64,000 nt of DNA from Deltaproteobacteria bacterium (GTDB lineage Bacteria > Myxococcota_A > Polyangia > Polyangiales > Polyangiaceae), in contig JACRCQ010000061.1 in the NCBI GenBank assembly GCA_016218915.1, forward strand, positions 104,051 through 168,050, read 5' to 3'. Numbering within the stretch: position 1 is the stretch's first letter; the number at the start of each line of letters is the position of its first letter. Positions 25,644 through 34,800 of this stretch are shown piece by piece. The translations under genes were made by a program, and so were the position numbers. The notes beneath the pieces are model-generated. The model did no database searches, had not been told where the DNA came from, and saw nothing but the letters and a program-made list of their open reading frames with translations.

Positions 25644-28600
25644 ATGCCAGGGACGCCGCTGCGAGACGCTGCATGCCTCATCGAGATTGTCGACGCAGTC
25701 CAGTGCGGGCTGCTGGTGGTCGACTCGGCCACGCGGAGCATTCTGGATGTGAACGCGACTGCGCTGCGGATGTTCGGGGCCAAGCGCGAGGAGGTCGTCG
25801 GTGCGCGTTGCAGCCGATTCTTCCGCGTTCCACCGGGAGAGGACTGTCCGGGGGACGGAAGCTGTGGAACCGACCTGGTGTCGGAGCGCGTCCTGCTCGC
25901 CCCGGATGGAGTCCCGTTCCCGATTCTCAAGCGGGTCGTGCCCATGCAGCTCGGAGATCGGGCTGTGCTGGTCGAGAGCTTTGTGGATCTCACCGAGCTT
26001 CTGTCCGCGGAGGCAGCGCGCCACGTGCGAATGTCCGAGCGTCAGCTCGCTCAGCGAGCGTTGATGGCGTCGGAGTCGAAGGCGTCCGCGATCCTGCGCG
26101 AAACACCCTCGCTCATCGTGATCACGTCCCTGGAAACGGGCCGGCTCGTGGAGGTCAACGACGCATTCGTCAGATTCAGCGGTTACACGCGCGAGGAGGC
26201 GGTAGGGAGCCACGGGGCGTCGCTGAACCTGTTCGAGAACGATGCGGATCGGGTTGGCATTCTTGACGCCGTGCGGCGCCATCAGACGATACGAAACCAG
26301 GAGGTGGTGTACCGCAACCGGGCCGGCGATCGGATGATCGGGCCGACCTCTGCTGTGCAGGTGGACTTCGGCCAGGGTCCCTGCGTGCTGGCAGCGGTCA
26401 CCGACGTGACGGAGCGCAAGCGCGCCGACGAGACCCTTCGAGAGAGCGAAGCGCGATTTCGCACGGTGGTGCAGACCACGCAGGACGGCTTCTGGGTCGT
26501 GGACGACTCCGCGCGCTTCCTGGACGTCAATGAGGGGTATTGCCGCATCATTGGGTACACGCGCGAGGAGCTGCTGCGTATGACCGTGGCAGATGTCGAA
26601 GCGGTCGAGGATGTGGATCGCGTTCGCAAGCACCTCGCACGGATCGTGGAGCAGGGCTCGGACAGCTTCGAGACGCGCCACAGGTGCAAGGACGGAAGTC
26701 TCATCGATGTCGAGGTGAGCGCTCGGCATCTGCCCTGGTGGGGGGGCAGGACGTTCGCGTTCATGCGCAACATCACGGATCGCAAGCGGGTGGAAGCGGC
26801 GCTGCGCGAAGCCAAGCGCGAGGAGGACGCTGCCAACGAGCGCACGCGGCACATCAATCGTCGGCTGCAGGAAGCCATCGCGCGCGCACGCGGGCTGGCC
26901 GCAGCGGCCGAGGCTGCGAACATCGCAAAGAGCCAGTTCCTCGCCAACATGAGCCACGAGATCCGGACTCCGATGAATGCGATCATCGGCATGACCGAGC
27001 TGGTGCTGGACACGCAGCTGAGCACCGAGCAACGTGAGCACCTCGAAGTGGTGCGGGGCTCAGCAACCGCGCTGCTTCGCCTCCTCAACGACATCCTCGA
27101 CTTCTCCAAGATCGAGGCAGGCAAGATCGAGCTGGATGCGACGCCGTTCTCGCTTCGCGCGCTGCTCAGCGACACCGTGGACGCGCTGCAGCTGGAGGCG
27201 TCGCGCAAGTCGCTCGCGCTGAGCTGGCACGTGGAAGAGTCGGTTCCGGATGTGCGGGTGGGCGATGCGGGGCGCCTCGGACAGGTGCTGACCAACTTGA
27301 CGAGCAACGCCATCAAGTTCACCGAGCAAGGAGGGGTGCGAATCGAGGTCAGCCACTCGGTGGACCCGGACGCGTCGGGACACGTGCACTTTGCGGTGAT
27401 CGACACGGGCGTGGGCATCGCAGAGGACAAGAAGGGGATCATCTTCGACATGTTCGCCCAGGCCGATGCATCCACCACGCGTCGGTACGGGGGCACAGGA
27501 CTGGGGCTCGCAATCTCCAGGCGTCTCGTGGAGATGATGGGCGGCGCGCTCGACGTCGAAAGCGAGATGGGGAAAGGAAGCACGTTCCACTTTGCGTTGT
27601 GCCTGGATGCGGCCAGTGGAATGGCAGGTGGGACGTCGGAAGAGCCGGACGAAGGTCAGACGTCGTATGGGCGGGTGCTGGTCGTGGGCGATCCTCCCCT
27701 GGGCCGCAGGCAGCTAGAAATGATGCTCCGCAGCTGGGCGCTCGAACCAGTCATCGTCGCGTCTGCCGAGCAGGCGTGGTCCGAGCTCGAACGTTCGGCG
27801 CAGGAACCGATCCCCTACCGTCTCCTGCTGACCAGCACCGAGCTTCCCGAAATGTCCGGCGTCGCACTGGCCGAACGGCTGCGCAAACACCATGGGAAGA
27901 ATAGTCCGGTGATCATCCTGCTCGCATCCACGTCCGACCGAATCGACCAGGAGCAATGCAAGCACCTGGGAATCGCCACGTGCTTGACGCGTCCTGTGGC
28001 GCAGTCGGAGCTGTTCGGCGCCATCCTGATTGCGCTGCGCGCGCCGCTTCGCCCGTCACGAGCGTCTTCCGCCCATCCCTCCCTGGAGGCTTCGTGGGTC
28101 GCCGGAACCAAGCTCAACGTGCTCGTGGCAGAAGACAACGAGGTCAATGGCAGGGTCATCTCCATGCTCCTCGAACGCCAGGGGCACTCGGTCGTCCTGG
28201 TCGGCGACGGCAGCGCAGCGGTGCAGGCGCTGGAGGCATGCCCCTTTGATCTCGTCCTGATGGACGTGCAGATGCCGACCCTGGACGGGTTTCAAGCTAC
28301 GGCGGAGATCCGGCGCCGCGAGCAGCAGCGCGGAGGGCACGTGCCGATACTGGCGCTCACCGCGCATGCGATGAAGGGAGATCGCGAGCGGTGCCTGCGC
28401 TCCGGAATGGATGGGTATGTGGCCAAGCCGATCCTGGCGGCGGAGCTGGCAAGAGCGGTGCAGGAGGTCGTAGCCGCCACCCGCCACGCTTCCTCCCTCG
28501 AGGGAGAGGCGTCCCGCAGCAGGACGTCGGCGCAGCCGGCGCCCGTGCTCGATCGAGCCCATCTGCTCGAAAAGCTCGAGGGCGACGAGGAGCTGCTGGC

Positions 28601-28886
28601 ATCAGCGATCGACGTGTTCCTCGAGACGCAGACCGGGATGCTGGACTCGGTGGCGAGTGCAGCCCAAGCGAACGATGCGAGGTCCCTGGAGCGCGCAGCG
28701 CATGCCCTGAAGAGCGCTGTCGGCAACTTCCACGTGGGGCCCGCATTCCAAAGTGCACACAGGCTCGAGATGCTGGGTCGCTCGGGCGATCTCGCGGAGA
28801 TCGAGGCCGCAGTCGCCGACCTGCAGCATCAGGTCCGGCAGCTCGGCGACACGTTGGCGCGGATCCGGGGGGAGGTTCCGTCGTGA
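25644..28886 (+). CDS. Hybrid sensor histidine kinase (PAS3-HisKA-HATPase-REC-REC-HPt)
   Basis: A 1080-residue cytoplasmic hybrid kinase. Three PAS domains occupy about 12-135, 145-265 and 270-390. A coiled coil leads into HisKA with H438 in NMSHEIRTPMN. The ATPase domain has NAIKFTE, DTGVGIA and GTGLGLAISR. The first receiver domain (about 675-795) is degenerate: Ser731 replaces the phospho-Asp (LLLTSTELPEM). The second (about 825-945) is intact, with D874 in LVLMDVQMP and a final Lys in AKPI. A C-terminal HPt domain carries H1020 in AAHALKSAVGNF. This gives an internal relay His438 to Asp874 to His1020. The first PAS has a Cys cluster (ARCSRFFRVPPGEDCP). Strong ribosome-binding site GGGAGGAG. 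Coupled to the cyclase gene downstream. Confidence 0.93.
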   Translation: MPGTPLRDAACLIEIVDAVQCGLLVVDSATRSILDVNATALRMFGAKREEVVGARCSRFFRVPPGEDCPGDGSCGTDLVSERVLLAPDGVPFPILKRVVPMQLGDRAVLVESFVDLTELLSAEAARHVRMSERQLAQRALMASESKASAILRETPSLIVITSLETGRLVEVNDAFVRFSGYTREEAVGSHGASLNLFENDADRVGILDAVRRHQTIRNQEVVYRNRAGDRMIGPTSAVQVDFGQGPCVLAAVTDVTERKRADETLRESEARFRTVVQTTQDGFWVVDDSARFLDVNEGYCRIIGYTREELLRMTVADVEAVEDVDRVRKHLARIVEQGSDSFETRHRCKDGSLIDVEVSARHLPWWGGRTFAFMRNITDRKRVEAALREAKREEDAANERTRHINRRLQEAIARARGLAAAAEAANIAKSQFLANMSHEIRTPMNAIIGMTELVLDTQLSTEQREHLEVVRGSATALLRLLNDILDFSKIEAGKIELDATPFSLRALLSDTVDALQLEASRKSLALSWHVEESVPDVRVGDAGRLGQVLTNLTSNAIKFTEQGGVRIEVSHSVDPDASGHVHFAVIDTGVGIAEDKKGIIFDMFAQADASTTRRYGGTGLGLAISRRLVEMMGGALDVESEMGKGSTFHFALCLDAASGMAGGTSEEPDEGQTSYGRVLVVGDPPLGRRQLEMMLRSWALEPVIVASAEQAWSELERSAQEPIPYRLLLTSTELPEMSGVALAERLRKHHGKNSPVIILLASTSDRIDQEQCKHLGIATCLTRPVAQSELFGAILIALRAPLRPSRASSAHPSLEASWVAGTKLNVLVAEDNEVNGRVISMLLERQGHSVVLVGDGSAAVQALEACPFDLVLMDVQMPTLDGFQATAEIRRREQQRGGHVPILALTAHAMKGDRERCLRSGMDGYVAKPILAAELARAVQEVVAATRHASSLEGEASRSRTSAQPAPVLDRAHLLEKLEGDEELLASAIDVFLETQTGMLDSVASAAQANDARSLERAAHALKSAVGNFHVGPAFQSAHRLEMLGRSGDLAEIEAAVADLQHQVRQLGDTLARIRGEVPS

Positions 28887-29791
28887 AGGTGCTGGTAGCG
28901 GACGACGATGCGGTCTCATTGCACATCCTGGAGCACAAGCTCGTGCAATGGGGATATGAAGTTGTCACGGCCCGGGAGGGCAACGAGGCTTGGGAGACCT
29001 TGCAGCAACCCGAGCCGCCGAGGCTCGCGGTGCTGGACTGGGTGATGCCAGGCCGCGATGGGCTGCAGATCATCCGCGGCCTTCGCAGCCCGACGCGTGA
29101 GCCCTATACCTATCTGCTGCTGCTGACCGCTCGGGCGCAGCATGACGACCTGATCGAGGCGATGGAAGCGGGTGCCGACGATTTTCTCGCCAAGCCGTTC
29201 GACCCGCAGGAGCTGCGCGTGCGGCTTCGGGCGGGACGGCGGATCGTGGAGCTGCAGGAGCAGCTGGTAGCAGCCCGCGAGGAGCTGCGCGCACAGGCTA
29301 CCCACGACTCGCTCACGGGACTGTGGAACCGTGCCTCCATCCTCGAAGCGCTCGAGCGCGAGCTGGAGCGCGGCCAGCGCGAGCGCAGGCCTTTCTCCGT
29401 GGCCATGGCCGACATCGACTACTTCAAGGCTGTCAACGACCGCCTGGGACACCAGGTCGGCGATGTCGTGCTCGCCGAAGTCGCACGCAGGATGTGCGCG
29501 CGCGTCCGCCCCTACGACGTGGTGGGACGCTACGGCGGCGAGGAGTTCCTGGTCATCCTTCCCGGCTGCGATTCGCGGGAGGCGCAGCGCATGGTCGAGC
29601 GCTTGCGCGCGGAAGTCGGGATGGGAATCGTGGTCAGCGATCGCGCGCCCGTGTCCGTCACGATCAGCCTCGGCGTGAGCACCTTCAAGCCCGGCTCGAG
29701 GCTCACGTGCGAGCAGCTCCTTCGCGCGGCGGACGAAGCCCTCTACGCTGCAAAGGACCTGGGGCGCAATCGCGCAGTCGCAGCGCGCTGA
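28883..29791 (+). CDS. REC-GGDEF response regulator, diguanylate cyclase
   Basis: A 302-residue response regulator that should make c-di-GMP. The receiver domain (1-120) has the acidic ADDD start, D52 in AVLDWVMPG as phospho-acceptor and Lys in AKPF. The GGDEF domain (about 140-300) has the active site GGEEF at 218-222 and an intact allosteric product-binding I-site, RPYD, at 209-212. The GTG start at 28883 overlaps the stop of the hybrid kinase as GTGA, so the two are translationally coupled and the HPt domain of the kinase is the likely phosphodonor to D52. Product inhibition through the I-site is expected. Cytoplasmic. Confidence 0.95.
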   Translation: MKVLVADDDAVSLHILEHKLVQWGYEVVTAREGNEAWETLQQPEPPRLAVLDWVMPGRDGLQIIRGLRSPTREPYTYLLLLTARAQHDDLIEAMEAGADDFLAKPFDPQELRVRLRAGRRIVELQEQLVAAREELRAQATHDSLTGLWNRASILEALERELERGQRERRPFSVAMADIDYFKAVNDRLGHQVGDVVLAEVARRMCARVRPYDVVGRYGGEEFLVILPGCDSREAQRMVERLRAEVGMGIVVSDRAPVSVTISLGVSTFKPGSRLTCEQLLRAADEALYAAKDLGRNRAVAAR

Positions 29792-29905
29792 CGCGGCGTG
29801 CCCACGGCTGCCTCGCTGCGAACGGACCCGAGCACGAGCTTGACGTTGCGTCGCGGATCGCGTCCACTCGATCGGATTCCAACCGCCAGGAGTGGGAGGT
29901 CTGCG

Positions 29906-31864
29906 ATGAAGCGTGCGACTTCGTTCTGCGCAATCTCGGTGTTGGGACTCGCGCTCGCCGCCATGAGCGCATGTGGAAGCGACACAGACTCCCCCGCAGC
30001 ATCCACCGGCGGAAGTGATGCCGGAAGCGACGCGTCCGGCGGAGCGGGAGGCAAGGATTCCGGAGCCGGAGGCGCTGCGGGCAAGGCAGGGGCTGCAGGC
30101 AAGGCCGGTGCCTCGGGACAGGGTGGTGCCAGCGGTGGCGCAGGTGGATCCGGCGGAAGCGCGGCGGGCGGTGCGGGAGGCACTCCTGCGGGCGGCTCTG
30201 CAGGTGCCGGGGATGGGGGCTCCGGAGGCACGAGCCAGGGCGGCTCCGGAGGCACCACAGCCGGAGGATCGGGTGGAACCTCGAACGGAGGCTCGGGTGG
30301 AGCCGGCACCGGCGGCACGGGCGGTGGTGGAAACCCGATCGTTCCCGACGATCCCGGGCCATCCGACGTGAAGCTCACCGTCAACACGCTGACCGACGTC
30401 CACCCGATCTCCCGGTACATCTACGGAACCAACCAGCCCGAGTGGGCAACCACGGCGAAGAACCTGACCTTGGGGCGCTACGGAGGAAATCGGCTCACGG
30501 CCTACAACTGGGAGACGAACGCATCGAACGCGGGAAGCGACTGGTACTTCCACAACGACAACTACCTCGGAGGCGGCAATACGCCTGGCGAGGCAACACG
30601 CCAGAACGTCGCGGCCGCGCACCAGGCCAATGCCAGCGACATCGTCACAGTGCCCATCCAGGGCTACGTGGCAGCCGACAAGCTGGGCACGGATGTCACC
30701 CAGACGCCGAATTGGATCAACACCCGCTTTGTGAAGTCCTACCCGGCCAAGGGGCAGGCGTTCTCCGATCCACCGAATGCCTCCGATGCCTCGGTCTACC
30801 AGGACGAGTTCGTTTGGTGGCTCGGCCAACACTTCCCCAATGCCGCCAGCGACCCGGTGCGAACGATCTTCTTCATGCTCGACAACGAGCCAGACCTGTG
30901 GAGCAGCACCCACGCTGAGGTACACGCCGCACCCGTGACCTACGCGGAGATCGTCAGCCTGTGCATCGCCTATGCGAAGGCGATCAAGGCGGTGAATCCC
31001 AGTGCGATCGTCATGGCACCGGTCAACTACGGCTGGCAGGGGTACGTGGATTTGCAGAACGCCCCGGACGCGGCGGGGCGAGACTTCATCGAGTTCTTCC
31101 TCGACGAGATGTACAAGGCGGAGCAGGCGAACAACAAGCGATTGATCGACGTGCTCGATCTTCACTGGTATTCGGAGGCCCAGGGCAATGGCGTGAGAAT
31201 CGTCGGCGACGACGTCTCCGCCGCCGTGGTGGCAGCGCGCATCCAGGCGCCCCGCTCGCTCTGGGACACGACGTACACGGAGACCTCTTGGATCACGCAG
31301 TGGTCGACGAACGGGCCGATCTACCTGCTGCCGCGCATGTTCCAGAAGATCACCGATCACTATCCGGGCACGAAGCTCTCGCTGTCCGAGCACAGCCACG
31401 GCGGTGGGGGGCACATTTCCGGAGGGATGGCCATCGCGGACGTACTCGGCGTGTTCGGCAAGCAAGGGTTGTTCGCAGCCAACATGTGGGACATGGGCGC
31501 GACGTCGGTATTCTCCTATGGTGGATTTGCGATGTATCGCAACTACGACGGCCAGAGCGGGTCGTTCGGCGACACGTCGGTCCAGTCGTTGACCACCAAC
31601 CAAGCCACCAGCTCGGTGTATGCGAGCATCGACGCAGCGTCGCCCAGCCGCGTCGTGATCGTGGCAATCAACAAGTCTTCGAGCGCCCAGGACGCCGGGA
31701 TCCAGATCACCCATACGCTGGCGCTGACCACGGCCAAGGTCTTTCAGCTGAAAGGAACGACCCCGACACCTGTGCAGGCGCCGGACATCGCGATCACCAA
31801 GACGAACGCATTCGTCTACTCGATGCCTGCGATGAGCGTCTCGACGCTCGTGGTCGAGCCCTGA
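29906..31864 (+). CDS. Glycoside hydrolase family 44 lipoprotein
   Basis: A 652-residue lipoprotein (lipobox MSAC, Cys23) with a long Gly/Ser/Ala linker (about 28-150) and a GH44-type catalytic domain. Recognisable blocks are HPISRYIYGTNQPEWA, LGRYGGNRLTAYNWETNASN, MLDNEPDLWSSTH (E328, expected acid/base) and KLSLSEHSHGG (E495, expected nucleophile), and IDVLDLHWYSEAQG. The family cleaves beta-glucans such as cellulose, xyloglucan and mannans. No carbohydrate-binding module is visible; the linker may hold the enzyme away from the membrane. The ATG is preceded by GGGAGG. It is one of several Gly-rich lipoproteins in the window. Likely plant or microbial polysaccharide degradation on the cell surface. 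Confidence 0.85.
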   Translation: MKRATSFCAISVLGLALAAMSACGSDTDSPAASTGGSDAGSDASGGAGGKDSGAGGAAGKAGAAGKAGASGQGGASGGAGGSGGSAAGGAGGTPAGGSAGAGDGGSGGTSQGGSGGTTAGGSGGTSNGGSGGAGTGGTGGGGNPIVPDDPGPSDVKLTVNTLTDVHPISRYIYGTNQPEWATTAKNLTLGRYGGNRLTAYNWETNASNAGSDWYFHNDNYLGGGNTPGEATRQNVAAAHQANASDIVTVPIQGYVAADKLGTDVTQTPNWINTRFVKSYPAKGQAFSDPPNASDASVYQDEFVWWLGQHFPNAASDPVRTIFFMLDNEPDLWSSTHAEVHAAPVTYAEIVSLCIAYAKAIKAVNPSAIVMAPVNYGWQGYVDLQNAPDAAGRDFIEFFLDEMYKAEQANNKRLIDVLDLHWYSEAQGNGVRIVGDDVSAAVVAARIQAPRSLWDTTYTETSWITQWSTNGPIYLLPRMFQKITDHYPGTKLSLSEHSHGGGGHISGGMAIADVLGVFGKQGLFAANMWDMGATSVFSYGGFAMYRNYDGQSGSFGDTSVQSLTTNQATSSVYASIDAASPSRVVIVAINKSSSAQDAGIQITHTLALTTAKVFQLKGTTPTPVQAPDIAITKTNAFVYSMPAMSVSTLVVEP

Positions 31865-31876
31865 GCGGGCAGTCCC

Positions 31877-34800
31877 TCAGGGCGCAGCGGCAGACTCGAG
31901 CAGGCGCCTGCTGCTCTCGGTCAGCTTTCCGATGGGCTCGCGCGAAATCCGATTGCGCAGCACGCCGAGCTCCCGGCATATCGCCTCCCTCCCGTGATCA
32001 CCGAAGACGATGCATGACACCTGATAGCGATCCGCCGTCCCGTCCACGTCCGGCTTCACACCGGCAAGAATCGCGGAAGCATGCTCGACCGCCAGCGCCA
32101 TGGCTCCGCCCGCGGGTCCCGTCTTGTTCAGATGCTCTGCAAACGCGGGGCGGCTCGCGAATTCGTGCAGCTTGTCCCACGCATTCTGCCCGATCATTAA
32201 CCGCACGATCGCTGCATCCATCCTGTGGGTCGTCGCCGCATCGGTCAGCTTGCCAGCGGCTTCTCCCAGCCTGAACAGATCGTCCCACGTTCCGGCGTCC
32301 ATGCGACGACCCGGACAGGTGAGCGCGTAGGACAGCCATTCCACGCGATCGCCCGGTGTCATGCTCGGGCGCCGAGCTGCGTCCCGGGCCACTTCGATCA
32401 GGCCGAGGTCGCACAGCTCGCCATCGCGGGCAGCGCGCATCACGGCGATGGCATCTTGCGAATAGCCTGAGCCGACTGCGCGCGAGGTCCACTTGACGGT
32501 GCGATCGACCAGCGCCCTGGGCCAACCGGCCGCAGGCTTCTTTGCTCCCAGCTGCCGGAGGACTTCGATCAGCGTCTGATCGTCGAAGCACGTTTCCTTG
32601 CCGGCCGGCCTCAGCTTCGGGGCCGTGGAGTACGCTCCAGCGCGCCACAGGGCGATGCCTCTGCGAAGCTCTTCGCACGTGGAAGCCTCGGGAGCAGCCG
32701 GCAGCCTCGGCGCATCGCAAAGCCTCGCCTTTCGCACTGCTGCGAGGCTTTGATCGGCCCGACGCAACGGCTCTGCCACCGCGTCGATCGCGCGCAGCGC
32801 GACCGATTGAAGAGGCTCCGTCGTTTCCGCAGCAGGCTTGCCGGTCGGCGGCAGGGGAGCTGTGTCCGCGCGGGGCACCGCTCGGAGCAGCTCCGCCGCG
32901 AGCAGGGGTTGGTTGCGACGCAATGCGAGCTCAGACAGCAGCAGAAGCTCCTCATCCGAGTCGGAGGCCCACTTCTTCTGGCTTGGGCTGACGACCTGGG
33001 CACCCAAGCGGACCCCGGTGCGGATCGCCTGCAGCGCGCGTGCGGCGTCCCACGTTCCGAGCGCGTCGTGTCCCTGCATCCAGTGGTAGACCGCGGCCAC
33101 CGACGCCACGTGCGCGTAGAACCGCCCCGCGTCCTCGGCCTGGTTGGTGAGCACTTCGACCTTCAATCCGGTCGGCTTCTTGTCCGAGTACACCTCCATT
33201 CCCAGCGACATGCTGTTCTCACCGATGAAGCCCTGCGCTGTCGTCATGTGCACGTCGACGACCAGCATCTTGCCCGTCCCCACCGGCTCGGAAAGACGGT
33301 AGTGGACCCGGGGAACGATCAGCCCGTCGCTCTCTGCCCGAGCGATCAGCTCATCGAGCGTGCGCGTCGCCGCTTCCTTTTCTCCCTTGGCGAAGCGCGC
33401 CACTGCCTGCCCTGCGCTCACGACGGGATCGACCTGGGCGACCTTGCACCGATCGTCGGTGATCATCCGAAGCGAGCGTTCGTGCTCGACCGCGTCCAAC
33501 GGCTGCCCGGGCTTCGTCAGCCCCACGGCCCTTCGCGTCGAGATCGCCCATGCCGCAGGGCTCTTGTGCTCGATGGCGATCGCCTGGGCCAGCTTTGCAG
33601 ACTCGCTGGTGGTACCCCCTGCAACGTTGGACAAGAGCAGCGCAACGGTGGCGTGGTCTGGATGACCCGTGTCGTAGAAGGCTCGTACATAGGGGAGTAT
33701 CCCGGGTTCAGGGGCAGGCCCTGCGCCCGGTGTCGTCGACTGCAGGACTCCCATTCCGGCCTTGATCGCCACCTGGCTGAGCAGAGAGCCCTCGGAGCCT
33801 ACCAGCGAGCTGACCCCGCGAAGCACGGTCGCGATGTCGTTGCCGTGCTTGTCTGCAAGGGTCTTCCATGCATCAGGTTCGCGCGAGCCGGCTCGAACCA
33901 GGACATGGAGCGACGCAGCCCCATCGGCCACGCCAGGCTCGGTCCACTCCGCGAGCCCTTCCCGGATCGAGCGTGTCGCCTCCTTGTCGGGCAGTGCGTA
34001 GCGAGGATCCCCGCCACTCGGCGTGGCCATGATGTCGAGGATGTCCGACAGCACCACGGTGAACAGCCGCGCGCGCTTCGCCCACGTCGTCTTGCCTTCC
34101 CACAGGCCGCGATCGCGAAGCAGGGCATCGCGCGCCGCGCCGAGCTCTCGGAGGTTCTTGTCCACCTTGGGCGACGTCTTGCTCGGGCCGGCGATGCACT
34201 GCCTGGCCTGGCTTGCGCCGTCCTTCTTCGGCTCGGTCGCCATCAGCACCGACGTTGCGATCATGCCGTCGAGAAGCGTGGTGACCCCGTCGAGCGTGGC
34301 ATCGGCCACGGTCTCTCCGGGCGCAGCCATCTGCTTGAGCGATGCCCGCAGCCGCGTCCGCGCCGCCCGTCTGCCCGCGCCCATCCCTTGCGGTGACACC
34401 CTGTCCGGCTCGAGCTTGTCAGAGCCTCCCAGCGCCGCGTATTGCACTGCTCGCGCAGCGAGCACCGCCATGGGCCGAACCTTGATGTCAGGGCTGCTCT
34501 CGAGTGCGCGGGAGATCTGGTCGCCTGTGAAGACGAGGTCTGCCTGACCTTTCAGAAAGTGGTCCGCCAGCGCGCCCACGCCGTAGAGCAAGGCGACGTC
34601 CCAGCCTGTCTGGGTGGCGAGCTCTCCGCGAAGCTTGTCGTTCAGCTCTTTGTCGACCGCGGTCAGGTATGCGGTCCGCATCGGCTCTGGGAAGGACAGT
34701 GCGGACATCGACCCGATCAGCACCAGCTCCATGACCTTCTTGCTCTCCCGGGCGGGAGCCAGCTTGTACTTCACGTTGTCGGCCATGAGGCGCTGGAGCA

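Noticed and set aside
28916..31714. 932-codon minus-strand frame opposite the cyclase and GH44 genes
   Set aside because: Antisense to two well-supported genes and with no protein features.
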